Below the pieces are notes generated by a model. It saw only the letters and a program-made list of their open reading frames with translations, had not been told where the DNA came from and searched no databases. The position numbers were made by a program, and so were the translations under genes. This document shows, one piece after another, positions 28,463-38,994 of a stretch of 64,000 nucleotides of DNA; within the stretch, counting starts at the first letter, position 1, and each line of letters opens with the position of its first letter. This stretch comes from Acidovorax soli (lineage in GTDB: Bacteria > Pseudomonadota > Gammaproteobacteria > Burkholderiales > Burkholderiaceae_C), in the NCBI RefSeq assembly GCF_900107605.1, contig NZ_FNQJ01000001.1, forward strand, positions 124,001-188,000, in the 5' to 3' direction.

Positions 28463-29878
28463 ATGACTGAACAGAATTTTCCCGTGCATGTGCGCACCCG
28501 TTTCGCACCATCGCCTACCGGCTTCATTCACCTGGGCAACATCCGCTCGGCGCTGTACCCCTGGGCATTTGCCCGCGCCACGGGCGGGGATTTCATCCTG
28601 CGCATTGAAGACACGGACCTGGAGCGTTCCAGCCAGGCTGCGGTGGATGTGATCATTGAAGGCATGGCCTGGCTGGGGCTGGACCACGATGAAGGTCCGT
28701 TCTACCAGATGCAACGCATGGACCGCTACAAGGAAGTGCTGGCCCAGCTGCAGGCCACCGGCCATGTGTACCCTTGCTACATGAGCGTGGCCGAGCTCGA
28801 TGCCTTGCGCGAAAAGCAGATGGCCGCCAAGGAAAAACCCCGCTATGACGGCACCTGGCGTCCGGAGGCCGGCAAAAACCTGCCGCCCGTGCCGGAAGGC
28901 GTGCAGCCCGTTTTGCGCTTCAAGAACCCGCAAGGCGGCGTGGTGGCATGGGAAGACAAGGTCAAGGGCCGCATCGAGATCCGCAACGACGAACTGGACG
29001 ATCTGGTGATTGCCCGCCCGGACGGTACGCCCACCTACAACTTCTGTGTGGTGGTGGACGACATCGACATGGCCATCACCCATGTGATCCGGGGTGACGA
29101 CCATGTGAACAACACGCCGCGCCAGATCAACATCTTCCGCGCCCTGGGCAAGGAACCGCCGGTCTATGCCCACCTGCCCACCGTGCTCAATGAGCAGGGC
29201 GAGAAGATGAGCAAGCGCAATGGCGCCAAGCCCGTCACGCAATACCGCGACGAGGGTTACCTGCCCGATGCCATGGTCAATTACCTGGCACGCCTGGGCT
29301 GGAGCCATGGTGATGACGAAATCTTCAGCCGCGAGCAGTTCCTGCAGTGGTTCAACCTCGACCATCTGGGGCGCAGCGCCGCGCAGTTCGACGAAGCCAA
29401 GCTGCGCTGGGTGAATGCACAGCACCTGAAAGCCATGGCCGATGACGCACTGGCGGCCCTGGTGGCCCCCCAGCTGGAAAAGCGCGGTATTGCCGCCGCC
29501 GATCTGGCCGATGGGCGACTGCCCCGCATCTGCGCGCTGTTCAAGGACCGCTGCGATACCACGGTGGCCCTTGCAGACTGGGCCTTTGTGTTCTATGGTG
29601 CCGTGCTGCCCGTGGAGGCAGAGCGCACCCAGCATGTGACCGATGCCATTGCCCCTGCCCTGGATGCGCTGGCCGATGCGTTGTCCGCTTGCGCATGGGA
29701 CAAGGCATCCATCAGCGCGGCGTTCAAGCAGGTGCTGGCGGCACACGGACTCAAGATGCCCCAGCTGGCCATGCCGGTGCGGGTTCTGGTCGTGGGCACG
29801 GCCCACACTCCTTCGGTCGATGCCGTGCTGGAACTGGTCGGACGCGAAAAAGTTGTAGCGCGTTTGCGAAACCGCTAA
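28463..29878 (+). CDS. gltX: glutamyl-tRNA synthetase
   Basis: 471 residues, class I synthetase charging tRNA-Glu. HIGH-type motif in [15 protein letters not shown] near residues 14-28, and [10 protein letters not shown] as KMSKS equivalent near residue 250. Length matches GltX. Its 3' end contains the promoter of the downstream tRNA cluster, which includes tRNA-Glu, the substrate of the enzyme. No ribosome site is clear before the ATG at 28463, and 98 bp separate it from purF. Confidence 0.96.
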   Translation: MTEQNFPVHVRTRFAPSPTGFIHLGNIRSALYPWAFARATGGDFILRIEDTDLERSSQAAVDVIIEGMAWLGLDHDEGPFYQMQRMDRYKEVLAQLQATGHVYPCYMSVAELDALREKQMAAKEKPRYDGTWRPEAGKNLPPVPEGVQPVLRFKNPQGGVVAWEDKVKGRIEIRNDELDDLVIARPDGTPTYNFCVVVDDIDMAITHVIRGDDHVNNTPRQINIFRALGKEPPVYAHLPTVLNEQGEKMSKRNGAKPVTQYRDEGYLPDAMVNYLARLGWSHGDDEIFSREQFLQWFNLDHLGRSAAQFDEAKLRWVNAQHLKAMADDALAALVAPQLEKRGIAAADLADGRLPRICALFKDRCDTTVALADWAFVFYGAVLPVEAERTQHVTDAIAPALDALADALSACAWDKASISAAFKQVLAAHGLKMPQLAMPVRVLVVGTAHTPSVDAVLELVGREKVVARLRNR

Positions 29879-29893
29879 AAATCTGTCTATAAT
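29864..29893 (+). promoter_or_regulatory. sigma-70 promoter of the tRNA cluster
   Basis: TTGCGA (29864-29869) and TATAAT (29888-29893) with an 18-bp spacer, overlapping the end of gltX. Initiation would be near 29900, about 45 bp before the first tRNA. Confidence 0.65.
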
Positions 29894-29944
29894 TCAAGGC
29901 TCAGATGATGACAACGGTTGCAATGTGATCGGTGCCATCGAAGT

Positions 29945-30020
<76 letters not shown>

Positions 30021-30060
30021 AAATTTGTCGGTTGTTGTTATCGGTTAGTTCCAAGGTTTT

Positions 30061-30136
30061 GACCCCATCGTCTAGAGGCCTAGGACATCACCCTTTCACG
30101 GTGAGTACCGGGGTTCGAATCCCCGTGGGGTCGCCA
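30061..30136 (+). tRNA. tRNA-Glu (UUC), copy 1
   Basis: 76 nt with encoded CCA. Acceptor GACCCCA / TGGGGTC, anticodon loop CTTTCAC with anticodon TTC, T-loop TTCGAAT. Confidence 0.96.
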
Positions 30137-30187
30137 AGTCGTAGCGCTTGGCTTGCATGAAGAATGCAAGCGAAAAGCTGCCTGCCA

Positions 30188-30264
30188 GGAGTGGTAGTTC
30201 AGTTGGTTAGAATACCGGCCTGTCACGCCGGGGGTCGCGGGTTCGAGTCCCGTCCACTCCGCCA
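30188..30264 (+). tRNA. tRNA-Asp (GUC), copy 1
   Basis: 77 nt with encoded CCA. Acceptor GGAGTGG / CCACTCC, anticodon loop CTGTCAC with anticodon GTC, T-loop TTCGAGT. Confidence 0.96.
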
Positions 30265-30272
30265 GTCAAAAG

Positions 30273-30309
30273 CCCTTGCAGGTCTTTTCTGTGCAAGGGT
30301 TTTTCTTTG
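30273..30309 (+). terminator. terminator after the first tRNA cassette
   Basis: Stem CCCTTGCA (30273-30280) / TGCAAGGG (30292-30299) followed by TTTTTCTTT. It would partly insulate the second copy, which shows no clear promoter of its own in the 20 bases left. Confidence 0.75.
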
Positions 30310-30328
30310 GTGAAAACCAGAGAGGTTT

Positions 30329-30404
<76 letters not shown>

Positions 30405-30444
30405 AAATTTGTCAGTTGTTGTTATCGGTTAGTTCCAAGGTTTT

Positions 30445-30520
30445 GACCCCATCGTCTAGAGGCCTAGGACATCACCCTTTCACGGTGAGTACCGGGGTTC
30501 GAATCCCCGTGGGGTCGCCA
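30445..30520 (+). tRNA. tRNA-Glu (UUC), copy 2
   Basis: Identical in sequence to the copy at 30061. Confidence 0.96.
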
Positions 30521-30571
30521 AGTCGTAGCGCTTGGCTTGCATGAAGAATGCAAGCGAAAAGCTGCCTGCCA

Positions 30572-30648
30572 GGAGTGGTAGTTCAGTTGGTTAGAATACC
30601 GGCCTGTCACGCCGGGGGTCGCGGGTTCGAGTCCCGTCCACTCCGCCA
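30572..30648 (+). tRNA. tRNA-Asp (GUC), copy 2
   Basis: Identical in sequence to the copy at 30188. Confidence 0.96.
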
Positions 30649-30654
30649 GATAAT

Positions 30655-30690
30655 AAACCGCTGCAGTCGCAAGGCCGCAGCGGTTTTTTT
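30655..30690 (+). terminator. terminator of the tRNA cluster
   Basis: Stem AAACCGCTGC (30655-30664) / GCAGCGGTTT (30677-30686) followed by more T, seven in total. Confidence 0.85.
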
Positions 30691-30703
30691 GTGCTTTCTT
30701 GCA

Positions 30704-30738
30704 AGAAAACCCGCGAGTTTTGCTTGCGGGGTTTTTTC
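30704..30738. terminator. terminator of the HSD10-like gene (bidirectional)
   Basis: GAAAACCCGC / GCGGGGTTTTTT-type stem around a 12-14-nt loop, directly after the stop of the minus-strand gene at 30740. A second stop for plus-strand tRNA transcription is also possible. Confidence 0.75.
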
Positions 30739-30739
30739 T

Positions 30740-31498
30740 TCAGCGAGGCGCCAGGCGGATGGCCCCGTCCAGGCGAATCACCTCGCCATTGAGCATGTCG
30801 TTTTCAAAGATGTGCTGCACCAGCTTGGCATAGTCCTGCGGTGTGCCCAGGCGGCTGGGGAACGGCACGCCGGCCGCGAGCGCGTCCTGCACATCCTGTG
30901 GCATGCCAAACAGCATGGGGGTGCCAAAGATGCCGGGGGCAATGGTCATGTTGCGGATGCCGTTGCGGGCCAGGTCGCGGGCGATGGGAAGGGTCATGCC
31001 CACCACGCCGCCCTTGGACGCCGAATATGCTGCCTGGCCGATCTGGCCGTCATAGGCCGCCACGCTGGCGGTGGAAATCATCACGCCGCGCTCGCCGGTG
31101 GCTTCGGGTTCATTCCTGCACATGGCTTCTGCCGCCAGGCGGATCATGTTGAAGCTGCCAATCAGGTTGACCGTGATGGTCTTGCTGAAAACAGCCAGGG
31201 CATGGGCGCCGTTCTTGCCGACGGTCTTTTCCGCGGGCGCGATGCCTGCGCAGTTCACCAAGCCCATCAGCTTGCCTAGGGACACGGCTTGGGCCACCAC
31301 GGCCTGGCCATCGGCTTCGCTGCTGACGTCGCATTTCACGAAGGCGCCGCCAATTTCTCGGGCCACGGTTTCACCTTTTTCCGCCTGCATGTCGGCAATG
31401 ACGACCTTGCCGCCTTGCGCTGCCAGCATGCGTGCCGTGCCTTCGCCCAGGCCCGACGCGCCGCCGGTCACGATGAATACCTTCCCTTTGATTTCCAT
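30740..31498 (-). CDS. SDR dehydrogenase, 3-hydroxyacyl-CoA dehydrogenase type 2 (HSD10)-like
   Basis: 252 residues, NAD-dependent SDR. Cofactor motif [14 protein letters not shown] at residues 10-23, [12 protein letters not shown], Ser in [12 protein letters not shown] and the catalytic YSASK. The C-terminal part ([34 protein letters not shown]) is characteristic of the HSD10 group, which oxidises branched or straight 3-hydroxyacyl-CoA in isoleucine and fatty-acid breakdown. GGAG lies before the ATG. A LiuR-like palindrome 23 bp upstream fits induction with acyl-CoA catabolism. It is a single gene with its own terminator. Confidence 0.88.
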   Translation of the reverse strand: MEIKGKVFIVTGGASGLGEGTARMLAAQGGKVVIADMQAEKGETVAREIGGAFVKCDVSSEADGQAVVAQAVSLGKLMGLVNCAGIAPAEKTVGKNGAHALAVFSKTITVNLIGSFNMIRLAAEAMCRNEPEATGERGVMISTASVAAYDGQIGQAAYSASKGGVVGMTLPIARDLARNGIRNMTIAPGIFGTPMLFGMPQDVQDALAAGVPFPSRLGTPQDYAKLVQHIFENDMLNGEVIRLDGAIRLAPR

Positions 31499-31520
31499 GT
31501 TGTGTCTCCAGTAAGTGACG

Positions 31521-31536
31521 TTGACGTTCACGTCAA
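31521..31536 (-). promoter_or_regulatory. LiuR-like operator
   Basis: On the minus strand TTGACGTGAACGTCAA, a dyad TTGACG-TGAA-CGTCAA, followed by a further ACGTCA half. It closely resembles the published LiuR (MerR family) site of branched-chain and fatty acid catabolic genes in proteobacteria. It lies 23 bp before the start codon of the HSD10-like gene. Confidence 0.6.
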
Positions 31537-31565
31537 TTATCACCCATGGACTGGGGCACTGACAG

Positions 31566-31593
31566 GCAAAAAAATGCCCGGACAGTGCCGGGC
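31566..31593 (-). terminator. terminator of the iron-binding protein gene
   Basis: Stem GCCCGG / CCGGGC with seven T on the minus strand, about 40 bp after the stop at 31634. Confidence 0.8.
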
Positions 31594-31633
31594 AGGTGCA
31601 GGCAACCCCCTTGGCAGGGGGCAGTGCGTGAAT

Positions 31634-32686
31634 TTACGGAAAACCCACCCGGTCCAGCATCTGCTGCACCTTGGTGACGTTGGCGCCCACCGCGCTGATC
31701 GGAATGGTTTCGCTCTTGAAGGGCTGGTCTTGCGCCATGGCCTTGAGCGCAGGGTTGTCGACGTTCAGCCCCTTGACGGCGGGCCATTCATTGTTGCCAT
31801 TGGCAAAATAATTTTGTGCTTCAGGGCTGGCCAGGTATTCAAGAAACTTGACGGCGTTGGCCTGGTTCTTGGCATGGCGGGCAACGGCGCCACCGGCGAT
31901 GTTCATGTGGGTGCCCCAGGACTGCTGGTTGGGAAACACCACGCCCACCTTGTTGACCACGGCCACATCTTCGGGCTTGCTGGACCGCATCATGCGTGCC
32001 AGGTAATAGCTGTTGGTGACGGCGATGTCGCATTCGCCCGCCGCAACGGCCTTGATCTGGTCGGTGTCGCCGCCCTTGGGGGCACGGGCGAGGTTGGCCA
32101 CCATGCCCTTGAGCCAGGCCTCGGCCTTTTGCTCGCCAAGGTGCTCGGTCACGGAGCCGAACAGGCTCAGGTTGTAGGGGTGCGATCCCGAACGAATGCA
32201 CAGCTTGCCCTTGTTCTTGGGATCGGCGAGTTCCTCATAGGTGTCCACATCGCTTTTCTGCACCTTGGCCTTGTTGAACACGATCAGCCGCGCGCGGGTG
32301 GAGAGCCCAAACCAGGAAATGCCGCCGTCCGCTGCTGGCTGGCTGCGCAGATTGGCAGGGATGGCATCTTCCAGCACCTTGGAGCGGATGGGCTGGAACA
32401 GGCCGTCTGTCTCGCCCCGATAGAGCCGCGCAGCATCCACCAGCAGGATCACGTCGGCAGGGGAGGCCGTGCCTTCGGCCTTCAGCCGCGCCAGAATGCC
32501 TGCATCGTCCGCATCCACCCGGTTGATCTTGATGCCCGTGGCCTTGGTGAAGCCGGTGTACAGGGCTTCATCGGTGGAATAGTGGCGGGCCGAGTAGAGG
32601 TTGACCACCTGTTCCTGGGCGATGGCGGTTCCCGCTGCAGCGGCCAGGGCGCAGGCGGTGAGCAGGGCTTTGACAGTCTTCGACAT
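31634..32686 (-). CDS. Fe(3+) ABC transporter periplasmic binding protein
   Basis: 350 residues. A signal peptide with cleavage after TAIA (about residue 22) is followed by the FbpA/FutA-type opening VNLYSARHYSTDEALY. The paired iron-binding tyrosines are visible in VTNSYYLARMM, and the GKLCIRSGSHPYN loop is conserved. It captures ferric iron in the periplasm for an ABC importer. No permease or ATPase is next to it, so it is an orphan or pairs with a transporter elsewhere. A Fur-like palindrome lies about 45 bp upstream of the start. Confidence 0.92.
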   Translation of the reverse strand: MSKTVKALLTACALAAAAGTAIAQEQVVNLYSARHYSTDEALYTGFTKATGIKINRVDADDAGILARLKAEGTASPADVILLVDAARLYRGETDGLFQPIRSKVLEDAIPANLRSQPAADGGISWFGLSTRARLIVFNKAKVQKSDVDTYEELADPKNKGKLCIRSGSHPYNLSLFGSVTEHLGEQKAEAWLKGMVANLARAPKGGDTDQIKAVAAGECDIAVTNSYYLARMMRSSKPEDVAVVNKVGVVFPNQQSWGTHMNIAGGAVARHAKNQANAVKFLEYLASPEAQNYFANGNNEWPAVKGLNVDNPALKAMAQDQPFKSETIPISAVGANVTKVQQMLDRVGFP

Positions 32687-32730
32687 GGGTTACATCTCTG
32701 GAGGTTGGAATGGTGGGATGATAAGGCAAA

Positions 32731-32745
32731 CGCGAATTATTCGCA
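32731..32745. promoter_or_regulatory. possible Fur box
   Basis: CGCGAATTATTCGCA is a 7-1-7-type dyad, matching about 10 of 14 positions of TGATAATNATTATCA. It lies upstream of a ferric iron binding protein gene in an AT-rich stretch. The identity is inferred from position and shape. Confidence 0.4.
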
Positions 32746-32915
32746 ATAAATTTGCGCAGCGAGCCAGTGCGCAGGAAGAGCTAACGTATCCTGGGTGCTC
32801 CGAGAATGGCGCGCGGGCCGGCTTGGCGGCATCGGGGAAAAAGGCCTGGCGCAGGCCAAGGAAAGACGGTGCACGGGGCTTCGGATTGTGTCCGCAAGTG
32901 CAGCAGATTCAGGCC

Positions 32916-32992
32916 TGGCCTGCCCGGAGGGACTCGAACCCCCGACCTATAGCTTAGAAGGCTATTGCTCTATCCAGTTGAGCTACGGGCAG
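32916..32992 (-). tRNA. tRNA-Arg (UCU)
   Basis: 77 nt with encoded CCA. Acceptor CTGCCCG / CGGGCAG pairs fully. Anticodon loop CTTCTAA with anticodon TCT, T-loop TTCGAGT. The discriminator base is G. It decodes AGA, a rare codon in this GC-rich genome. Confidence 0.94.
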
Positions 32993-33079
32993 ATGGATGT
33001 GCTGGGCGCCTGGCTGGCGCCCCGGGTGCAGTGAGGCACTCACCCGAGGGGATGGATCATACCCGGCGCAGGAGCCGTG

Positions 33080-34939
33080 CTACTCGTCCATTTCTTCAAA
33101 AACCAGCGAGGGCACCGTCATGACGCGGGCCGTGCTGGCGAGGTCGTCGATCAGGCGGTTGGCAAAGTAGCTGCTCTGGGTGTCGGGCTCCAGCGCCGCA
33201 ACGGCCAGGTTGGCCAGGCCCTGGTTCAGCGGCACATAAAAGCTGCCGGCGGGTACGTCGATGGCGCGGCGCACCGGCGTCACCTGGCTGCGGATGATGC
33301 TGGCGCCGCCTGCAACGGTGCCGCGCACGTCCGCGCGTTCGGTGGTGTCGCGTGCGGTTTCGTTGTAGGTATCCGCCAGCAACGCGCCGGGTTCGGCGAT
33401 GCGCAGCACCTGCACCCCCAGCAGTTGCAGGCGCTCCACCGCCGTGGTGGCGCTGGGCGCCAGCCAGTAGCCGCAGGGCCGGGCGCGTGATTTCACCGTG
33501 CGCAGGGCGAGCGACGAATTCCAGTCCACCTTCAGTGTGCGGTCGGCGCCGGTCTCCGGGTCGAGCATGGTCAGCTCCCGCTGCATGGGTGTGGCCTGGG
33601 CTTCCACCACGACCTGGCCGTTGCAGGCCTTGGAGGCGATGTCGCGCGCCACAAAAGAGCGCACCTGTTCCAGATGGGTGGCGCGCTCGGCGGTGCTGCG
33701 CAGGGCGCTGGTGATGGCCGTGACCTGGGTGTGGACGCGGCGCTGGATGTGCATGCGCCCCAGGCCCACGCCACGGGTTTCCACCAACAGGCTGACGGCA
33801 TTTTTCAGGCCGTTCACGTTGCGTCCCGTGTCGGGCTGTGCACCGCCCATGGAGATGCGCCGGTCGTCCGGCCGGGTGGAGGTGGTGTAGTACCACTCGC
33901 TCGACAGGCCCTGCGACTGGAGTGCGCCGAGCATGGGCTGGTGGTACCACTCCTCGGAGGCCTTGGTGAGAAATTCCGGGTAATTGGCCGTGGTGGTGTA
34001 TTGCAGCAGGGCGTCGTAGCGCTGGATGGCGTTGAACTTCTGCAGATAGCGCCCGACCACAGTGAATTCGTGCGCATCCAGCACCAGGATGGGGCGGTAA
34101 TCGCGCACCACACGCGCCAGTGCCTGGGCTTCGGGGGTGTTCAGGAGCAGGTGGTCGCGGTTCATGTCCACGCCATTGGCCGTGGTGCGCGTGCCGCGGG
34201 CCGCACCGTCGGGGTTGGCCCGGGGAATCACGACCACGTTGATGCGATCGAGCAGGGGTTCGAGCAGGCCTTGTGCGAGTTCTCTGGCAATCACCAGCAG
34301 GGCTTCGCTGCCCGCCGGTTCGTCGCCGTGCTGCTGGCCGATGAGAACGACGGTGGAACGGCCATTGGCTTCCAGGCTGGCAATGTCCGTGTCCTTGGCG
34401 CGGGTCAGGAGCAGGCCCTCGATGGGCTCCCCGTGCTGGGAGGCGCCCAGGCTGAGAACACGGGCCAGCGTGGCGCCGCGTGGCGCGGTGCCGGCCACGT
34501 CGCGCAGCCAGGCGCCCAGTTCGGCGTTGGTGGTGAAGCTGCTGCGTTCTGCGGCGAGCCCAGGCGTGTGGTAGGAGGTGGGCGGGGCAGCAAACCGCGC
34601 AGCCACGGCCGGACCATAGGGCGCGGCCGCAGCGGTGTCCGCAGCGGCGGGCGCGGGCGGGCTGGACGGCAGCGGTGTGACCACCACGCCGTCGCGCGCC
34701 TGCCCCAGCGGTGCGGGCACCACGGTGCCGCGTTGCACGCGCGGCAGGGCCTCGGGTGCACGGGCTTGCGCGGCGGGGGGCGTGCCGGGCCAGGGGGGGA
34801 GTGGCGTGCTGGCGCAGGCGGACAGCAGCAAGGCCACCAGGGCCAGGGAACTGCGCCACGGTGTGCGACGCGCCATCAGCGGTGTGGGCTGTGCTGCGCG
34901 GGAGGTGGCTGAAACAAAGAGAGTGGGGCGCTGGGTCAT
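33080..34939 (-). CDS. lipoprotein M14-family zinc carboxypeptidase
   Basis: About 619 residues. Near residue 40 a lipobox SLALVALLLSAC ends the signal, so the protein is likely anchored by Cys. A Pro/Ala-rich linker leads to an M14 metallopeptidase domain: zinc ligands His and Glu in IGQQHGDEPAG, Arg/Asn region IPRANPDG, VDMNRDHLLL, third ligand His in LDAHEFTVVG, and catalytic Glu in SLLVETRGVG. The domain order is as in secreted M14 peptidases. The start at 34939 has AAGG upstream; an ATG at 34876 just before the lipobox is an alternative. The substrate may be peptidoglycan or peptides. Confidence 0.85.
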   Translation of the reverse strand: MTQRPTLFVSATSRAAQPTPLMARRTPWRSSLALVALLLSACASTPLPPWPGTPPAAQARAPEALPRVQRGTVVPAPLGQARDGVVVTPLPSSPPAPAAADTAAAAPYGPAVAARFAAPPTSYHTPGLAAERSSFTTNAELGAWLRDVAGTAPRGATLARVLSLGASQHGEPIEGLLLTRAKDTDIASLEANGRSTVVLIGQQHGDEPAGSEALLVIARELAQGLLEPLLDRINVVVIPRANPDGAARGTRTTANGVDMNRDHLLLNTPEAQALARVVRDYRPILVLDAHEFTVVGRYLQKFNAIQRYDALLQYTTTANYPEFLTKASEEWYHQPMLGALQSQGLSSEWYYTTSTRPDDRRISMGGAQPDTGRNVNGLKNAVSLLVETRGVGLGRMHIQRRVHTQVTAITSALRSTAERATHLEQVRSFVARDIASKACNGQVVVEAQATPMQRELTMLDPETGADRTLKVDWNSSLALRTVKSRARPCGYWLAPSATTAVERLQLLGVQVLRIAEPGALLADTYNETARDTTERADVRGTVAGGASIIRSQVTPVRRAIDVPAGSFYVPLNQGLANLAVAALEPDTQSSYFANRLIDDLASTARVMTVPSLVFEEMDE

Positions 34940-35281
34940 GGTGTGCCTTGCCTGGGAGCCTGTCGAACCTGGCGCGATGTTAACTGCGCGCGCCTTGGCT
35001 GGTGTGTCAGTGGCCGCCACGTCGAAAGTCCGCCGGAGGGGACGCACGCCGCCCTGGCGCCTGGGCAGGCAAGCGTCTGTTGCCGCCCGCACCGCCACTT
35101 GGGCCGTTACCGGGCTGAACCAGTCCGGGGCCTGCAGGCCCCGCTCCATCGCGCCGTTCGCGCGGCCATGGAAGGTGGTGGCGCAGAGCCGTCACGGTCT
35201 GCGCCATCCTGTTGCCCGCCGGGGCAGTGGAGCCTGGTGCCCCACTGCATGCCGGCAAGGGAGTGGCCTGCCTGGGGGCTC
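34940..35281. other. intergenic region, nothing clear
   Basis: 342 bp between the carboxypeptidase and the rhlE stop. GC-rich; the carboxypeptidase frame remains open to about 35149 but without a usable start or ribosome site. I see no terminator with a T-run, RNA gene or repeat here. The promoter of the carboxypeptidase must lie in this stretch. Confidence 0.5.
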
Positions 35282-37030
35282 TCAGCGGTTGAAAGAGCCG
35301 CGAGAACCGCCCGGCCCACGGGAGCCGTTGCCCCGGCTACCCGAGCCGCCGTCATAGCCGCCACCGCCCGAGTTGCCGCGGTATCCACCGCCGCCACCGC
35401 GGCGGCCGCTGCCCGCCATGCTGTCCACGCTGGTGCGCATCGGGTCGGGCTGGCCGCCAGCCGAATGGCCTGCGTTGCGCTGGCCCGGATTGCTGTGGCC
35501 CGAATGGGTGCCCAGGTGGGCATTGGCGCGCGGGGGCTGTGCGTCGTCGTAGCGGTTGCCGCCTTCATAGCCGCCGCCAGCCGGGCGCGCACGGCCGCGT
35601 GCAGGTGCCTGGGCACCCCCGCGTGCGCCGCCGCCCTGGCCGCCACCACCGCCACCGCGGCCGGAGCGGGAGCTGTTGCCGCCGCCATTGCCACCACCGC
35701 TGGCCTGGCGTGGGCCGCGGTCACCGCCGCCGCCACCCTGGCCGGCCTTGTTGGTGCGGATGCGTTCCATCATCTCGCTGCGCGCCGCCTTGGCTGCCGC
35801 CTGCATCACGTCACGGCTCGGAGGCTTGCCTGCGCCGCCCCAGATGGTCTGGCGGCCCATGGCGATGGGCTCGGCCTTTTCGCCGACGTCGGGGCCGAAG
35901 CCTTCGATGACCTGCACCGGAATCTGCTGCTTGGTGAAGCGCTCGATGTCCATCATGAAGCCTTCCTCGTCCATGCAGACCAGGCTGACGGCTTCGCCGC
36001 TGTTGCCCGCGCGGCCGGTGCGGCCGATGCGGTGCACGTAGTCTTCCGACACGTTCGGGATTTCGTAGTTGACGACGTGGGGCAGCTCGTCGATGTCGAT
36101 GCCGCGCGCAGCGATGTCGGTGGCCACCAGGGCGCGGATGTCACCGCTCTTGAAGCCCGCCAGGGCCTGCGTGCGGGCGCTCTGGCTCTTGTTGCCATGC
36201 AGGGCCATGGCATTGACGCCATTCTTGGTCAGGAACTCGGCCACGTTGTTGGCGCCGAACTTGGTGCGGGTGAACACCAGCACCTGGCTCCAGTTGTGCT
36301 GCTGGATGATGTGCAGCAGCACCTGCTTTTTCTTGCCGCGGCCCACGGGGTGGATCACCTGCGTGATGCGCTGCACCGTGGTGTTGCTGGGCGTGACCTG
36401 GATGCTTTGCGGGCTCTTGAGCAGGGTGTTGGCCAGGTCGCGGATCTCGTCGCTGAACGTGGCCGAGAACAGCAGGCTCTGCTTTTCGCGGGGCACCAGG
36501 GCCAGCACCTTCTTCACGTCGTGGATGAAGCCCATGTCCAGCATGCGGTCGGCTTCGTCGAGCACCAGCACCTGCACGGTGGACAGGTCCAGAAAGCCCT
36601 GCTGCTGCAGGTCGAGCAGGCGGCCGGGGGTGGCCACCAGGATGTCCACGCCGCGCTTGATGCGGTCGATCTGCGGGTTCATGCCCACGCCACCGAAGAC
36701 CACGGTGGAGTTGATATCGAGGTATTTGCCGTATTCGCGGACCGACTCTTCCACCTGGGCGGCGAGTTCGCGGGTGGGGGTCAGCACCAGGGCGCGGATG
36801 CCCTTGCCGCCAAACTTGTTCTTGGGCGCTGCGCTTTGCGACAGGCGGTGCAGCATGGGCAGGGTGAACGCGGCGGTCTTGCCGGTGCCGGTCTGTGCGC
36901 CGGCCAGAAGGTCATGGCCCGCCAGCACGGCCGGAATGGCCTGTGCCTGGATGGGCGTGGGGGTCTCGTAGCCTTGTTCGAGCACGGCCTTCAAAATGGC
37001 AGGAGCCAGGTTCAGTTCTTCAAATTTCAT
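35282..37030 (-). CDS. rhlE: DEAD-box RNA helicase, RhlE-like, with RGG-rich tail
   Basis: 582 residues. Helicase motifs in order: Q motif ([11 protein letters not shown]), I AQTGTGKT, Ia [44 protein letters not shown]. The core ends near 370. The rest, from about 410 to 582, is low-complexity Gly/Arg/Ser with RGG and GGGGG runs, far longer than the tail of E. coli RhlE. Such tails bind RNA and can drive condensate formation. RhlE proteins act in ribosome assembly and mRNA turnover. It is divergent from ettA. Confidence 0.93.
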   Translation of the reverse strand: MKFEELNLAPAILKAVLEQGYETPTPIQAQAIPAVLAGHDLLAGAQTGTGKTAAFTLPMLHRLSQSAAPKNKFGGKGIRALVLTPTRELAAQVEESVREYGKYLDINSTVVFGGVGMNPQIDRIKRGVDILVATPGRLLDLQQQGFLDLSTVQVLVLDEADRMLDMGFIHDVKKVLALVPREKQSLLFSATFSDEIRDLANTLLKSPQSIQVTPSNTTVQRITQVIHPVGRGKKKQVLLHIIQQHNWSQVLVFTRTKFGANNVAEFLTKNGVNAMALHGNKSQSARTQALAGFKSGDIRALVATDIAARGIDIDELPHVVNYEIPNVSEDYVHRIGRTGRAGNSGEAVSLVCMDEEGFMMDIERFTKQQIPVQVIEGFGPDVGEKAEPIAMGRQTIWGGAGKPPSRDVMQAAAKAARSEMMERIRTNKAGQGGGGGDRGPRQASGGGNGGGNSSRSGRGGGGGGQGGGARGGAQAPARGRARPAGGGYEGGNRYDDAQPPRANAHLGTHSGHSNPGQRNAGHSAGGQPDPMRTSVDSMAGSGRRGGGGGYRGNSGGGGYDGGSGSRGNGSRGPGGSRGSFNR

Positions 37031-37273
37031 GTCAGTGAATGCGCCCGTCCGGGGCGCTGGGTATCGGCCTGTCGTGGCAACCGGTGGGTTGCCGAGCCAG
37101 TCTCAGGCAGATGAGGTTCAAGGGTGGGAGCCCGGAAGATGCTCTTCCTTCGTCCCCAGCAGACTGCTGATGTGGCGGGCAACTGGAGCCCGCAACGCCG
37201 CGTATTGTCGCATGGGCCGATAATCGCGGTTTGTACGCAGAATTTCTGCCCACTTTTGCAGGTTAGAGAACGA

Positions 37274-38935
<1,662 letters not shown>

Positions 38936-38942
38936 AAGGAAG

Positions 38943-38983
38943 GCTTCCAGTCAAGTAGCATTGCAACTGGAAGCTTTTCTTTC
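38943..38983 (+). terminator. ettA terminator
   Basis: Stem GCTTCCAGT (38943-38951) / ACTGGAAGC (38966-38974), 14-nt loop, then TTTTCTTTC. The next gene starts 12 bp later, so that gene's promoter must overlap or it depends on readthrough. Confidence 0.8.
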
Positions 38984-38994
38984 ATTTCTCCACC

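Noticed and set aside
34940-35149. Extension of the carboxypeptidase gene to an ATG near 35149
   Set aside because: Would add 70 residues with Arg/Pro bias before the signal peptide, and no ribosome site supports it.
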